Positions 1-6,963 of a stretch of DNA of 17,618 nt are shown here, piece after piece (positions within the stretch are counted from its first letter, which is position 1; each line of letters opens with the position of its first letter). Under the pieces are notes generated by a model. That model saw only the letters and a list, made by a program, of their open reading frames with translations. It searched no databases and was not told the DNA's origin. Made by a program: the position numbers and the translations under genes. The stretch is from Firmicutes bacterium UBA6226 (GTDB lineage Bacteria; Bacillota_A; Clostridia; Peptostreptococcales; Acidaminobacteraceae): NCBI GenBank assembly GCA_002441045.1, contig DJWQ01000059.1:1-17618 (forward strand). Reading direction: 5' to 3'.

Positions 1-8
1 ATCCGAAG

Positions 9-37
9 TTGCCCTAATTCAAAAAATTCGTTATAAT
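9..37 (+). promoter_or_regulatory. Putative sigma-A promoter at left edge
   Basis: TTGCCC at 9-14 is separated by exactly 17 bases from a perfect TATAAT at 32-37. This predicts a transcript starting near 44 and reading rightward. The only thing in its path before the opposite-strand HxlR gene is a hairpin and two terminator-like stems. The -35 box is only half consensus, so the call rests mainly on the perfect -10 box and ideal spacing. Confidence 0.45.
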
Positions 38-43
38 AATTAT

Positions 44-122
44 GCATGTTTTTATTATTTTGTACGGTTGTTGCAAGACTACGTGCAACGAGATTAAGAT
101 GGTGGTCAGACCATCTTTTTTT
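44..122 (+). ncRNA. Candidate small RNA between promoter and terminator
   Basis: A predicted start near 44 and an intrinsic terminator ending near 122 would give an RNA of about 75-80 bases. It carries two mutually exclusive upstream stems: positions 60-66 with 82-88 (7 pairs, one G-U), or 70-74 with 85-89 (GTTGC/GCAAC). The only open frame here continues through both terminators and has no ribosome binding site, so it is not a believable protein. No known RNA family was recognised. The alternative is that this is the 3' end of a longer transcript entering from the left. Confidence 0.3.
96..122 (+). terminator. Intrinsic terminator
   Basis: An 8-base perfect stem, AAGATGGT (96-103) with ACCATCTT (110-117), has a 6-base loop and is followed directly by further T residues to 122. 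This is a classic plus-strand rho-independent terminator. It would end the candidate small RNA or a gene entering from the left. Confidence 0.75.
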
Positions 123-129
123 CGTACAA

Positions 130-171
130 AAATCCTCCTACTATGTTTATTCGACATCGGTAGGAGGATTT
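130..171. terminator. Bidirectional terminator hairpin
   Basis: A 12-base perfect stem pairs positions 130-141 with 160-171 around an 18-base loop. On the plus strand the stem is followed by CCTTTTTG. On the minus strand the stem end runs into five T residues. It can therefore back up the plus-strand terminator at 96-122 and also end the leftward HxlR transcript, whose stop codon lies about 85 bases away. Positions 172-254 hold nothing else I can identify. Confidence 0.65.
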
Positions 172-254
172 CCTTTTTGATTATAAATATTTTTCGGAAC
201 TATCTATTTCCCGACAGCCCCCTTTTTTATATCGTATAAGAAATGAATGCTAAA

Positions 255-647
255 TTACTCTAGTGATATTCCTACTTGATTACCATGGTTTAATTTAAGA
301 TTTGGATCAATATTGATGTCGTATTTTGAGGTGAAGTGCTCTTTATTATCCATAGCCCAATCAAATAATGCTTCAATAACTGGATGTAAACTACGACCAA
401 GAGGCGTAATTGTATATTCCACTCTAGGTGGTACCTCAGGAAAAATTTTTCTGATTACAAAGCCGTCTTCTTCCAAAGCGCGAAGCTGTTGCGTTAACAT
501 TTTTTGATTGATATTACTTATTGAGTGAAAAATTTCACTGAATCTTTTTGTACCTTTAAATAGTTGACATAATATTATAATTTTCCACTTATCACCTAAT
601 AGTGCTAGGGCAAGTTCAACAGGATAGTTAATTGTTTTTTTGTTCAC
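255..647 (-). CDS. HxlR-family winged-helix transcriptional regulator
   Basis: A 130-residue protein with the HxlR (MarR-like winged helix) signature: an N-terminal LALALLGDKWKIIIL helix (residues 12-26), FSEI and MLTQQLRALEEDGFV (50-64) forming the recognition region, and a wing with RVEYTITPLGRSL (75-87). These proteins bind operator DNA as dimers and often respond to thiol-reactive or redox stress. The start is GTG (645-647, minus strand), set by a strong AAGGAGGT complementary to 654-661, 6-7 bases away. The residue that is usually the redox-sensing cysteine just before the Pro-x-Glu near the N-terminus is Tyr8 here, and the only cysteine is Cys27, so a classical HypR/YodB-type thiol switch is unlikely. 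It is divergent from the EFR1 gene, the probable target. Family assignment is secure; the ligand is unknown. Confidence 0.9.
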   Translation of the reverse strand: MNKKTINYPVELALALLGDKWKIIILCQLFKGTKRFSEIFHSISNINQKMLTQQLRALEEDGFVIRKIFPEVPPRVEYTITPLGRSLHPVIEALFDWAMDNKEHFTSKYDINIDPNLKLNHGNQVGISLE

Positions 648-689
648 TTTTAGACCTCCTTAAAGATTTTCAATAGTTACCTTTTGGTT

Positions 690-742
690 AGTATATAACA
701 AAAAAGTAGGTACTTGAACATAAGTTAGCTATTGTATATTAT
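690..742. promoter_or_regulatory. Divergent promoter region with palindromic operator candidate
   Basis: For the rightward EFR1 gene, TTGAAC (714-719), 17 bases and TATTAT (737-742) form a good sigma-A promoter. For the leftward HxlR gene, TATACT (complement of 690-695) has a weak TTCAAG 17 bases upstream (complement of 713-718). The palindrome AAGTA-GG-TACTT lies at 704-715, covering the leftward spacer and -35 and touching the rightward -35. A bound regulator there could control both genes. The operator assignment is inference from position. Confidence 0.5.
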
Positions 743-788
743 AAACTAAAATCAAAACAGAATCAAAATTGCTAATTTAGGAGGCTTT

Positions 789-1574
789 ATGAAGAGTGAA
801 GTGAATGTTCTTTATTTTAGTGCAACTGGTGGCACTGAAAAAGTAATTATGGAAATTGCAGAAAAAATTTCGGATAAAATCAATGTATACAATATAACTT
901 TATCAAATAATAGATTAAACTATTTAAATTTTGGCCCAAATGATGTTGTAATTGTTGGTGTACCAGTATATGCCGGTAGAATACCTGAATTTTTACTAGA
1001 TTACTTTTCCACTCTACAAGGAAATAATACGTTAGCTGTTTTTGTTACTGTATATGGAAATCGAGACTACGATGACGCTCTTTTAGAACTAAAGAACACC
1101 TTTGAAAATAATGGTTTTAAGGGAATTGCAGCCGGTGCTTTTATAGCAGAACACTCTTACACTTCATTGGTTGGAACTAATCGACCTGATACAGCGGACT
1201 TAAAGCTCGCAAGAAAATTTGGCGAAGAAATTAAAGCTATAATAGATGAGAATGTAAATGCATCTTTATTACGTGAGCTTTTTGTAAAAGGTAGTTTCCC
1301 ATATAAAGAAAGATCAAATCTACCTCCAATAGTTCCTAGTACAAATATTAGTTGTATTAACTGTGGCCTTTGTGCAAAATCATGTCCAGTGGAGGCAATT
1401 GATTTCAACAACTTTTCAGTGACAAATGCTACAAAATGTATAAGTTGCTGTAGTTGTATTAAGAAATGCCCTGTAAATGCAAAGTTTATGAATCACGAAC
1501 TGTTTGCTCAAATAACAAACAGGTTAATCAAAAACTTTAGTACAATTAGACATGAACCAGAATGGTTTAAATAA
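789..1574 (+). CDS. EFR1-family flavodoxin/ferredoxin fusion protein
   Basis: A 261-residue cytoplasmic electron-transfer protein of the EFR1 type. The N-terminal flavodoxin-like half opens with VLYFSATGGTEK (residues 7-18), the FMN phosphate loop, and continues with VVIVGVPVYAGRIP (53-66). The C-terminal half is a bacterial 2[4Fe-4S] ferredoxin: C189-C192-C195-C199P and C217-C220-C223-C227P, each CxxCxxCxxxCP, with an extra Cys221 inside the second motif. It probably shuttles low-potential electrons between FMN and two clusters; partner and substrate are unknown. The ATG start follows TAGGAGG (778-784) by only 4 bases. It is monocistronic, divergent from HxlR, and followed by a long hairpin. 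Clustered cysteines and flavin chemistry fit an anaerobe. Confidence 0.88.
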   Translation: MKSEVNVLYFSATGGTEKVIMEIAEKISDKINVYNITLSNNRLNYLNFGPNDVVIVGVPVYAGRIPEFLLDYFSTLQGNNTLAVFVTVYGNRDYDDALLELKNTFENNGFKGIAAGAFIAEHSYTSLVGTNRPDTADLKLARKFGEEIKAIIDENVNASLLRELFVKGSFPYKERSNLPPIVPSTNISCINCGLCAKSCPVEAIDFNNFSVTNATKCISCCSCIKKCPVNAKFMNHELFAQITNRLIKNFSTIRHEPEWFK

Positions 1575-1631
1575 AATTTATTCTTTTGTAATTTTAAAAA
1601 AATATCACAATTAACTTGTCTAGAGTATCCC

Positions 1632-1677
1632 TATATAAAGGTATTGTCTAATATAAAATTGACAATACCTTTATATA
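1632..1677. terminator. 17-base perfect inverted repeat, probable terminator
   Basis: Positions 1632-1648 and 1661-1677 are perfect reverse complements (17 pairs) around a 12-base AT loop, 58 bases after the EFR1 stop. The stem should be very stable in RNA. The plus-strand tail is only TTTCC, so it is not a textbook intrinsic terminator, though it ends in AT pairs. It may terminate, or protect the 3' end of the EFR1 transcript. Confidence 0.5.
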
Positions 1678-1731
1678 TTTCCTAAGAGGATCTAATTTAA
1701 ATATTATTCTTATTACAAATGTACATTATCT

Positions 1732-1760
1732 TTGAAAGAAATTCTCACTTAGCATATAAT
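1732..1760 (+). promoter_or_regulatory. Promoter for the dgt-dnaG-rpoD cluster
   Basis: TTGAAA (1732-1737), 17 bases, then perfect TATAAT (1755-1760). Predicted start is near 1767, giving a leader of about 155 bases before the dgt ATG at 1922. A weaker second pair lies at TTGCTG (1843-1848) and TATACA (1866-1871), also 17 bases apart. The leader contains a small ATCTC/GAGAT hairpin (1781-1794) and the 8-base palindrome TGTATACA (1864-1871), but no riboswitch or terminator that I recognise. Confidence 0.6.
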
Positions 1761-1921
1761 TAATGGGTATAAATATACATATCTCTGATGAGATTCGCTC
1801 GTTTTCTGAGAAATGCACAGTTCATTATTGATTTTGAAGTAATTGCTGATAGAATATAAATATTGTATACAGAATACGTCGTTTGATAGTTGATTTGATT
1901 AATTTCTTAATAGGAGGAAAC

Positions 1922-2935
1922 ATGGAAAATTACAGAAAAACTCAAGAAGCTGAAGAATTTAATCGTTTAAGTCCATTTGCACAAAAGGTTGCTGAAAGTA
2001 ATGGTAGAAGAGTCTTTGAAGAACCATGTCCCATTAGAACAGATTATCAACGTGATCGAGATCGTATTTTACATTCAAAATCATTCAGAAGATTAAAGCA
2101 TAAAACCCAAGTTTTTTTATCGCCTGAAGGCGACCATTATCGTACTCGATTAACGCATACTTTGGAAGTCTCTCAGCTATCGAGAACAATTGCTAGAGCA
2201 CTTAGATTAAATGAGGACTTAACTGAAGCGATCTGTTTGGGTCACGACTTAGGTCATACACCATTTGGACATTGTGGGGAAGACAGACTCAATAAAATCC
2301 ATCCTGGTGGCTTCAAGCATAACGAGCAAAGCTTAAGGGTTGTTGACTACCTTGAACGTCGGAAAAATAGTAAGTTTGGTTTAAATTTAACAGAAGAAGT
2401 TCGTGATGGTATTTTTCATCATGGCTCAAAAGGGACGCCAAGTACACTTGAAGGCGAAATTGTCAGCAAATGTGACCGTATTGCCTACTTAAATCATGAT
2501 ATAGATGATGCAATCCGCGCCAATGTTCTTCTAGCAAGTAGTATTCCTTCCGAGCTTGAATCAATTTTAGGTGCCTCACATGGTGAGCGCATCAATACGA
2601 TGATTATGGACATTATTAAACACAGTGAGGGAAAGTCCTCAATCCTTATGAGCTCAGAAATTGAAGAGGCATTCAATGCACTTCGCAATTTTATGTTTGA
2701 AAATGTTTACTATAATAAAGAGGCTAAAAAGGAAGAGGAAAGAGCCGAATATATTGTCGAAGCACTTTACTCATATTACAAAGAACACCCTGAACAAATG
2801 CCAGAAGAACGTTTTATCGATTTCAATAATGGCGATGGCTTAAATGCGGTTAAAGATTTTGTGGCTAGCATGTCAGATCGATATGCAGTTAATTTATATA
2901 AAGAACTCTTTATTCCAAAATTTTGGGTTTATTAG
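1922..2935 (+). CDS. dgt: Deoxyguanosinetriphosphate triphosphohydrolase-like protein
   Basis: A 337-residue HD-superfamily enzyme that would hydrolyse dGTP (or other dNTPs) to the nucleoside and triphosphate. Visible signatures are RDRDRILHSKSFRRLKHKTQV (45-65), TRLTHTLEVSQ (75-85) with metal ligand H79, CLGHDLGHTPFGH (105-117) with H108/D109, FHHGS (165-169), and CDRIAYLNHDIDDA (184-197). This matches the type-2-like dGTPase group. The ATG at 1922 is preferred over an upstream in-frame TTG at 1883 because TAGGAGG (1911-1917) sits 4 bases before it and the family consensus begins near there. It is first of a three-gene cluster with primase and sigma factor; an 87-base gap without a clear terminator precedes dnaG. 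Substrate range cannot be read from sequence. Confidence 0.9.
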   Translation: MENYRKTQEAEEFNRLSPFAQKVAESNGRRVFEEPCPIRTDYQRDRDRILHSKSFRRLKHKTQVFLSPEGDHYRTRLTHTLEVSQLSRTIARALRLNEDLTEAICLGHDLGHTPFGHCGEDRLNKIHPGGFKHNEQSLRVVDYLERRKNSKFGLNLTEEVRDGIFHHGSKGTPSTLEGEIVSKCDRIAYLNHDIDDAIRANVLLASSIPSELESILGASHGERINTMIMDIIKHSEGKSSILMSSEIEEAFNALRNFMFENVYYNKEAKKEEERAEYIVEALYSYYKEHPEQMPEERFIDFNNGDGLNAVKDFVASMSDRYAVNLYKELFIPKFWVY

Positions 2936-3022
2936 GATATAAACTTTTGTTAATAAAGAAGGATTTTTCGATTTAATGTCGAAATAATTAGAGTCTCTTA
3001 ATAATTTAAGAAAGGTGATGGA

Positions 3023-4813
3023 ATGAGCATAAAAAATGATGGGAATATTTTCGACTACATCCTTGATCATGTCAACATAGTCGATGTCATTTCCGGATAT
3101 ATTACGGTCGAGCGTTCCGGTAGAAATTATAAAGCATTGTGCCCATTTCATAATGAAAAGACAGCATCGTTTATTATTTCAGAAGAAAAACAACTTTTTC
3201 ACTGTTTTGGTTGTGGTGCAGCTGGGAATGCTATTGGATTCATAACTCAATATGAGAATTTAGACAGTATTGATGCCGTTGAATTTTTAGCAGACAAATA
3301 CAACGTTGATATCTCTCAGTTTGCGCGAGGAGGTCAAAAAAACACTGGTCAATTAACACGGTATTATGATATATTAAGAGACGCGGCTGTTTTTTATTAT
3401 AAAAATCTTAGATCACACCCAGAAGCACTAAAATACTTGGAAAATAGAGGCTTGCATTTAGATGTAATCAAGCAATTTGGTATTGGATTTTCAAGCGATT
3501 CATGGGCTGATTTACTAAAATCACTATCACAAAAATACAGTCAGAAAGATTTAGAGAGTGTTGGATTAATTATTCCCAATAAAGATCACAGCAGTTATTA
3601 TGATCGTTTTAGGAATAGAATTATATTTCCAATTATTAATCCAAAGGGAAAAGTAATCGGTTTTGGTGGTCGTGTAATGGATCAATCTTTACCAAAATAT
3701 TTAAACTCTCCTGAAACTGAAGTTTTTAATAAAAGTCAAACCTTATATGGATTGAATCTTGCAAAAAACACCTTATCAGAAAAAAAGCAATTAATCATCG
3801 CAGAAGGATATATGGACGTTATTGCGCTTCATACCTATGGCTTTACAAATGCAGTTGCAACTTTAGGAACTGCCCTTACCACAGAACACGCTAGACTGAT
3901 GCGCAGATACGCAGACGAAGTCATCATATGTTATGACTCAGACTTTGCAGGTCAAAAGGCAACTTTAAGAAGTCTAGATGTATTAGATGGCATCATTGAA
4001 AAAGTACGGATCATCGTACTTGGTGAGAATTTAGACCCTGACGAGTTTTTAAAAAAATATGGTGCAGATAAGTTTAAGGAAAAGATCGATACAGCGATTA
4101 CAGCGACTGAATACCGTCTAAACCATTTGATGCAAGGTTACAATTTAAATAATGATCAGGAAAAAATTGAATTTCTTTCAAAAGCAGTTGTCGTCATAGG
4201 AAAACTGGCAAATGCGTTTGAAAAAAATCTATATATCGATAATTTATCCTCTCAGTTAAACGTCAGTCGTGAATTGATTGCTCAAGAAGTGTACAAAGAC
4301 AATTACAATGCGAATATCCAATACGGGTTTCGAGGTAAAACAGTTGCTCAAGAACCAATCACTAAGTTAACCAATGATAAGAAAGCATATCTTGAAAAGC
4401 AACTGATCACTTACTTTGTCAATCGTTATGATGAATTATCCGATATTCAAAAGAAAGTCATCAACTCTTTTAGATTTACCGATGATTTACAGAACATCGT
4501 TGATACGGTTATCACTTATTTTGAACGAAACGAACAGTTTTCACTTCAAAATATTATTGAAAATGCAGACATTGATGTATCAACTGGCTTAATTGATCTG
4601 ATGAACAATCAATTAGAATCGTATGAACATTATGATATTGAACTCATCTTAAATAATCTAATAGCCTTAACACTAGACGAAGAAATTAATGCGCTTAAAA
4701 CAAGGTTAAAGGAATCAGAGGACCCAACGAGCATCCAACAACTGATTCAACAAAAAATCATTGAAAAACAAGCGATTACATTAAAAATCAGAAATCATAA
4801 ATTAAAAAATTGA
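3023..4813 (+). CDS. dnaG: DNA primase
   Basis: A 596-residue primase that makes RNA primers at the replication fork with the DnaB/DnaC-type helicase. The N-terminal CHC2 zinc domain carries C40, H43, C61 and C64. The basic RNA polymerase core includes DRFRNRIIFPI (194-204) and GFGGRVM. The Toprim fold shows LIIAEGYMDV (257-266) with catalytic E261, CYDSDFAGQKA (303-313) with D305/D307, and LDPDEFLKKYG (337-347). The rest (about 370-596) is the divergent C-terminal helicase-binding region. Length is normal for the family. The ATG at 3023 follows AAAGGTG (3011-3017); an ATG at 3018 is out of frame and meets a stop after two codons. The stop codon at 4811-4813 touches the ribosome binding site of rpoD, which suggests co-transcription. 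Confidence 0.97.
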   Translation: MSIKNDGNIFDYILDHVNIVDVISGYITVERSGRNYKALCPFHNEKTASFIISEEKQLFHCFGCGAAGNAIGFITQYENLDSIDAVEFLADKYNVDISQFARGGQKNTGQLTRYYDILRDAAVFYYKNLRSHPEALKYLENRGLHLDVIKQFGIGFSSDSWADLLKSLSQKYSQKDLESVGLIIPNKDHSSYYDRFRNRIIFPIINPKGKVIGFGGRVMDQSLPKYLNSPETEVFNKSQTLYGLNLAKNTLSEKKQLIIAEGYMDVIALHTYGFTNAVATLGTALTTEHARLMRRYADEVIICYDSDFAGQKATLRSLDVLDGIIEKVRIIVLGENLDPDEFLKKYGADKFKEKIDTAITATEYRLNHLMQGYNLNNDQEKIEFLSKAVVVIGKLANAFEKNLYIDNLSSQLNVSRELIAQEVYKDNYNANIQYGFRGKTVAQEPITKLTNDKKAYLEKQLITYFVNRYDELSDIQKKVINSFRFTDDLQNIVDTVITYFERNEQFSLQNIIENADIDVSTGLIDLMNNQLESYEHYDIELILNNLIALTLDEEINALKTRLKESEDPTSIQQLIQQKIIEKQAITLKIRNHKLKN

Positions 4814-4828
4814 AAGGAGGCAATTCAA

Positions 4829-6052
4829 TTGAGCGAAAAATTGAATGCCAAAAACCAAGAATTAGTAAAAGCACTTATTAAAAAAGGAAAGAAAAACGGT
4901 AGCTTATCTTATAAAGAAATACAAGACAAGCTTTCTGAACTCGAAATCGATAAAGATCAAATCGAAGAAATTTATGAGGCGTTTAGTGCGATGGACATTA
5001 CTATTGTTTCAGATGATGATGAAGATGAAGACGAATCTGATTTAGAAGATGAAATAGAAGATATCGATCTTGATGATTTAGAAGAAATTGAAGATTTAGA
5101 TGATTTAGATGATCTTGACGATTTGGATGATCTCGATGATATAGATAGCCTGGACGATGACGAGTCTGAAGACGAGGATGAGGACGAAGACAAAGCGATT
5201 GACATTTCTGTTCCTAAAGGCATTAATATCGATGACCCTGTTCGTATGTATCTGAAAGAAATCGGTGAAGTTGCACTATTATCAGGGGATGAAGAAGTTG
5301 AACTTGCTAAACGTATGGCTACTGGTGATGAGGATGCTAAGAAAAAACTTTGCGAAGCAAATCTTCGTCTTGTAGTAAGTATCGCAAAGAAATATGTTGG
5401 CAGAGGGATGCTCTTCCTTGACCTTATTCAAGAGGGTAACTTAGGTCTTATTAAAGCCGTCGAAAAGTTCGACTGGACAAAAGGCTTTAAATTTTCAACA
5501 TACGCTACTTGGTGGATCAGACAAGCGATTACAAGAGCGATTGCTGACCAAGCGAGAACAATTCGTATACCTGTGCATATGGTTGAAACCATCAACAAAT
5601 TAATTCGCGTTCAAAGACAACTTTTACAAGAATACGGTCGTGAACCACTTCCTGAGGAAATCGCTAAAGAAATGGATATGACTGTAGAGAAAGTAAGAGA
5701 AATTTTAAAAATTGCTCAAGAACCAGTATCTTTAGAAACACCAATTGGTGAAGAGGAAGATTCTCATCTTGGTGACTTTATTCCTGATAACGACGCGCCA
5801 GCTCCAGCTGATGCAGCCGCATTTTCTATGCTAAAGGAACAATTAATGGAGGTTCTTGAAACCTTAACACCGAGAGAGCAAAAAGTACTTAAGCTTCGTT
5901 TTGGTCTTGAGGATGGTAGAGCACGCACGCTTGAAGAAGTTGGTAAAGAATTTGATGTAACTCGTGAACGAATTCGACAAATTGAAGCGAAAGCGCTTAG
6001 GAAACTAAAACATCCAAGCAGAAGTAAAAAACTCAAAGATTATCTAGAATAG
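4829..6052 (+). CDS. rpoD: Housekeeping RNA polymerase sigma factor (RpoD/SigA)
   Basis: A 407-residue primary sigma factor that directs RNA polymerase to -10/-35 promoters. Region 1.1 occupies roughly residues 1-60, region 1.2 is [18 protein letters not shown] (135-152), region 2 includes the [15 protein letters not shown] core-binding and [15 protein letters not shown] -10/melting helices (180-237), region 3 covers about 240-320, and region 4 ends with [20 protein letters not shown] (367-386), the -35 reader. The TTG start is fixed by AAAGGAGG (4813-4820) 8 bases upstream. It is longer than the Bacillus protein mainly because residues 62-122 are almost entirely acidic and contain tandem Leu-Asp-Asp triplets (90-105). 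It overlaps the operon with dnaG and ends in a strong terminator. Confidence 0.97.
   Translation: MSEKLNAKNQELVKALIKKGKKNGSLSYKEIQDKLSELEIDKDQIEEIYEAFSAMDITIVSDDDEDEDESDLEDEIEDIDLDDLEEIEDLDDLDDLDDLDDLDDIDSLDDDESEDEDEDEDKAIDISVPKGINIDDPVRMYLKEIGEVALLSGDEEVELAKRMATGDEDAKKKLCEANLRLVVSIAKKYVGRGMLFLDLIQEGNLGLIKAVEKFDWTKGFKFSTYATWWIRQAITRAIADQARTIRIPVHMVETINKLIRVQRQLLQEYGREPLPEEIAKEMDMTVEKVREILKIAQEPVSLETPIGEEEDSHLGDFIPDNDAPAPADAAAFSMLKEQLMEVLETLTPREQKVLKLRFGLEDGRARTLEEVGKEFDVTRERIRQIEAKALRKLKHPSRSKKLKDYLE
5096..5155 (+). repeat. In-frame Leu-Asp-Asp tandem repeat in sigma factor
   Basis: Codons 90-109 of rpoD encode five consecutive Leu-Asp-Asp units, then IDS and another LDD. The leucine codons vary (TTA, TTA, CTT, TTG, CTC, later CTG) and Asp alternates GAT/GAC. 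The protein pattern is therefore regular while the DNA is not a clean satellite. It lies in the acidic linker between regions 1.1 and 1.2. Confidence 0.8.
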
Positions 6053-6079
6053 ACTTCCAATATAACATTAATGATTAAT

Positions 6080-6110
6080 AGAATTTGAGTCTTCTCAAAT
6101 TCTTTTTTTT
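6080..6110 (+). terminator. Intrinsic terminator after rpoD
   Basis: A 10-base perfect stem, AGAATTTGAG (6080-6089) with CTCAAATTCT (6094-6103), has a TCTT tetraloop and is followed by T residues through 6110. It begins 28 bases after the rpoD stop and separates the dgt-dnaG-rpoD cluster from trmK. Confidence 0.92.
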
Positions 6111-6113
6111 AAT

Positions 6114-6151
6114 CCACAATCTTACTTGTGATAAAATTTAAAGGCTCAACG
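6114..6151 (+). promoter_or_regulatory. Copy 1 of a 38-base promoter-like element, before trmK
   Basis: Directly behind the rpoD terminator lies an imperfect palindrome CCACAA-N6-TTGTGA (6114-6131), running into the extended -10 box TGATAAAAT (TG at 6129-6130, TAAAAT 6132-6137). No good -35 box is present. The same 38 bases recur at 7823-7860 with 30 identities. Downstream, AAAG (6140-6143) can pair with CTTT (6152-6155). It is probably the trmK-nif3 promoter with an overlapping operator. Confidence 0.5.
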
Positions 6152-6190
6152 CTTTATGATTCGTCTAAAATGTATTAAACGAGGTGTAGT

Positions 6191-6961
6191 TTGGAACGTA
6201 TAAAAATTTCTAATAGAATCAAACGACTTGCTTATCAAATTGAACAGTTACCAATAGCTATTAAGAGGTTTGCTGATATAGGAACAGATCATGGTTATCT
6301 ACCATATGTTTTGTTCGAGAATCAGGTGATAAAGTCTAGTATCCTATGTGATGTGAACAATGGTCCACTTCAAAATGCAAAGCAAACTTTTAAAGGATTG
6401 GATTATAAAACTGATTTTCGTCTAGGATCTGGGTTAGAGCCTTTAAATAAAGCTGAAGTGGATGCAGTTGCAATTGCTGGCATGGGTGGTGGTTTAATCA
6501 TTGATTTATTAAATCATGATATTAACAAAACGCTTACTTATCCATTTTTCTTACTTCAGCCAATGACAGAACAAGATCGTTTAAGAACATGGCTGTTAAA
6601 CCATAAGTTTGTAATCCTTTGGGACTATTTTTTTATAGATATGGACAAGCATTATGAAGTGGTCGTTGCTTATAACCTTGATTCGGCAGTTCTTACAGAC
6701 GAACATAACATATTAAATTCTTCAATTAATACGAGATTTTTTAATCCTACCATCGATTTAGAATTTGGTTATTGTATTAATTTGAAGGATGCTAAAAACT
6801 ATCATGATTTTTTAGAATTTAAAAAGCAGAAATATAGTGCAGTCATTTCTAAAATATCTATTGAGAGCCATAGAGAGGTTTATGTAGCTACTCAAAATAA
6901 GCTTGAAATAATTGAAAAAATAAAAAAAGCATTAGATGAACGTGTTAATAAGGAGACGTGA
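6191..6961 (+). CDS. trmK: tRNA (adenine-22 N1)-methyltransferase
   Basis: A 256-residue SAM-dependent enzyme of the TrmK/YqfN family, which methylates N1 of A22 in bacterial tRNAs. Evidence: the SAM-binding FADIGTDHGYLPYVLF (27-42), acidic CDV (53-55), the catalytic-region signature DAVAIAGMGGGLI (91-103), and LLQPMTEQDRLRTWL (121-135), a family hallmark. The start is TTG at 6191, placed by GAGGTG (6181-6186) 4 bases upstream; no ATG lies nearby in frame. It is the neighbour of rpoD in many Bacillota but is transcriptionally separated here by a terminator. nif3 begins 2 bases after the stop, so the two are translationally coupled. The C-terminal third (about 160-256) is a helical tail typical of the family. 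Confidence 0.93.
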   Translation: MERIKISNRIKRLAYQIEQLPIAIKRFADIGTDHGYLPYVLFENQVIKSSILCDVNNGPLQNAKQTFKGLDYKTDFRLGSGLEPLNKAEVDAVAIAGMGGGLIIDLLNHDINKTLTYPFFLLQPMTEQDRLRTWLLNHKFVILWDYFFIDMDKHYEVVVAYNLDSAVLTDEHNILNSSINTRFFNPTIDLEFGYCINLKDAKNYHDFLEFKKQKYSAVISKISIESHREVYVATQNKLEIIEKIKKALDERVNKET

Positions 6962-6963
6962 TT

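Noticed and set aside
42..239. Open frame of 65 codons at the left edge
   Set aside because: It reads straight through two terminator hairpins, has no ribosome binding site and no recognisable protein pattern.
1785..1830. CTGATGAG followed by GAAA, resembling a hammerhead ribozyme core
   Set aside because: The bases between cannot form stem II, and no upstream partner for stem III or cleavage site is present; chance match in AT-rich DNA.
1883..1921. Upstream TTG start extending dgt by 13 codons
   Set aside because: The extension covers the ribosome binding site of the ATG at 1922 and does not resemble the family N-terminus.
2915..2926. Perfect palindrome CCAAAATTTTGG near the end of dgt
   Set aside because: It is inside the coding region, short and AT-centred, with no T-run; no support for a regulatory site.
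4972..5223. Serine-rich open frame on the minus strand
   Set aside because: It is the antisense shadow of the Asp codons (GAT/GAC) in the acidic linker of rpoD.
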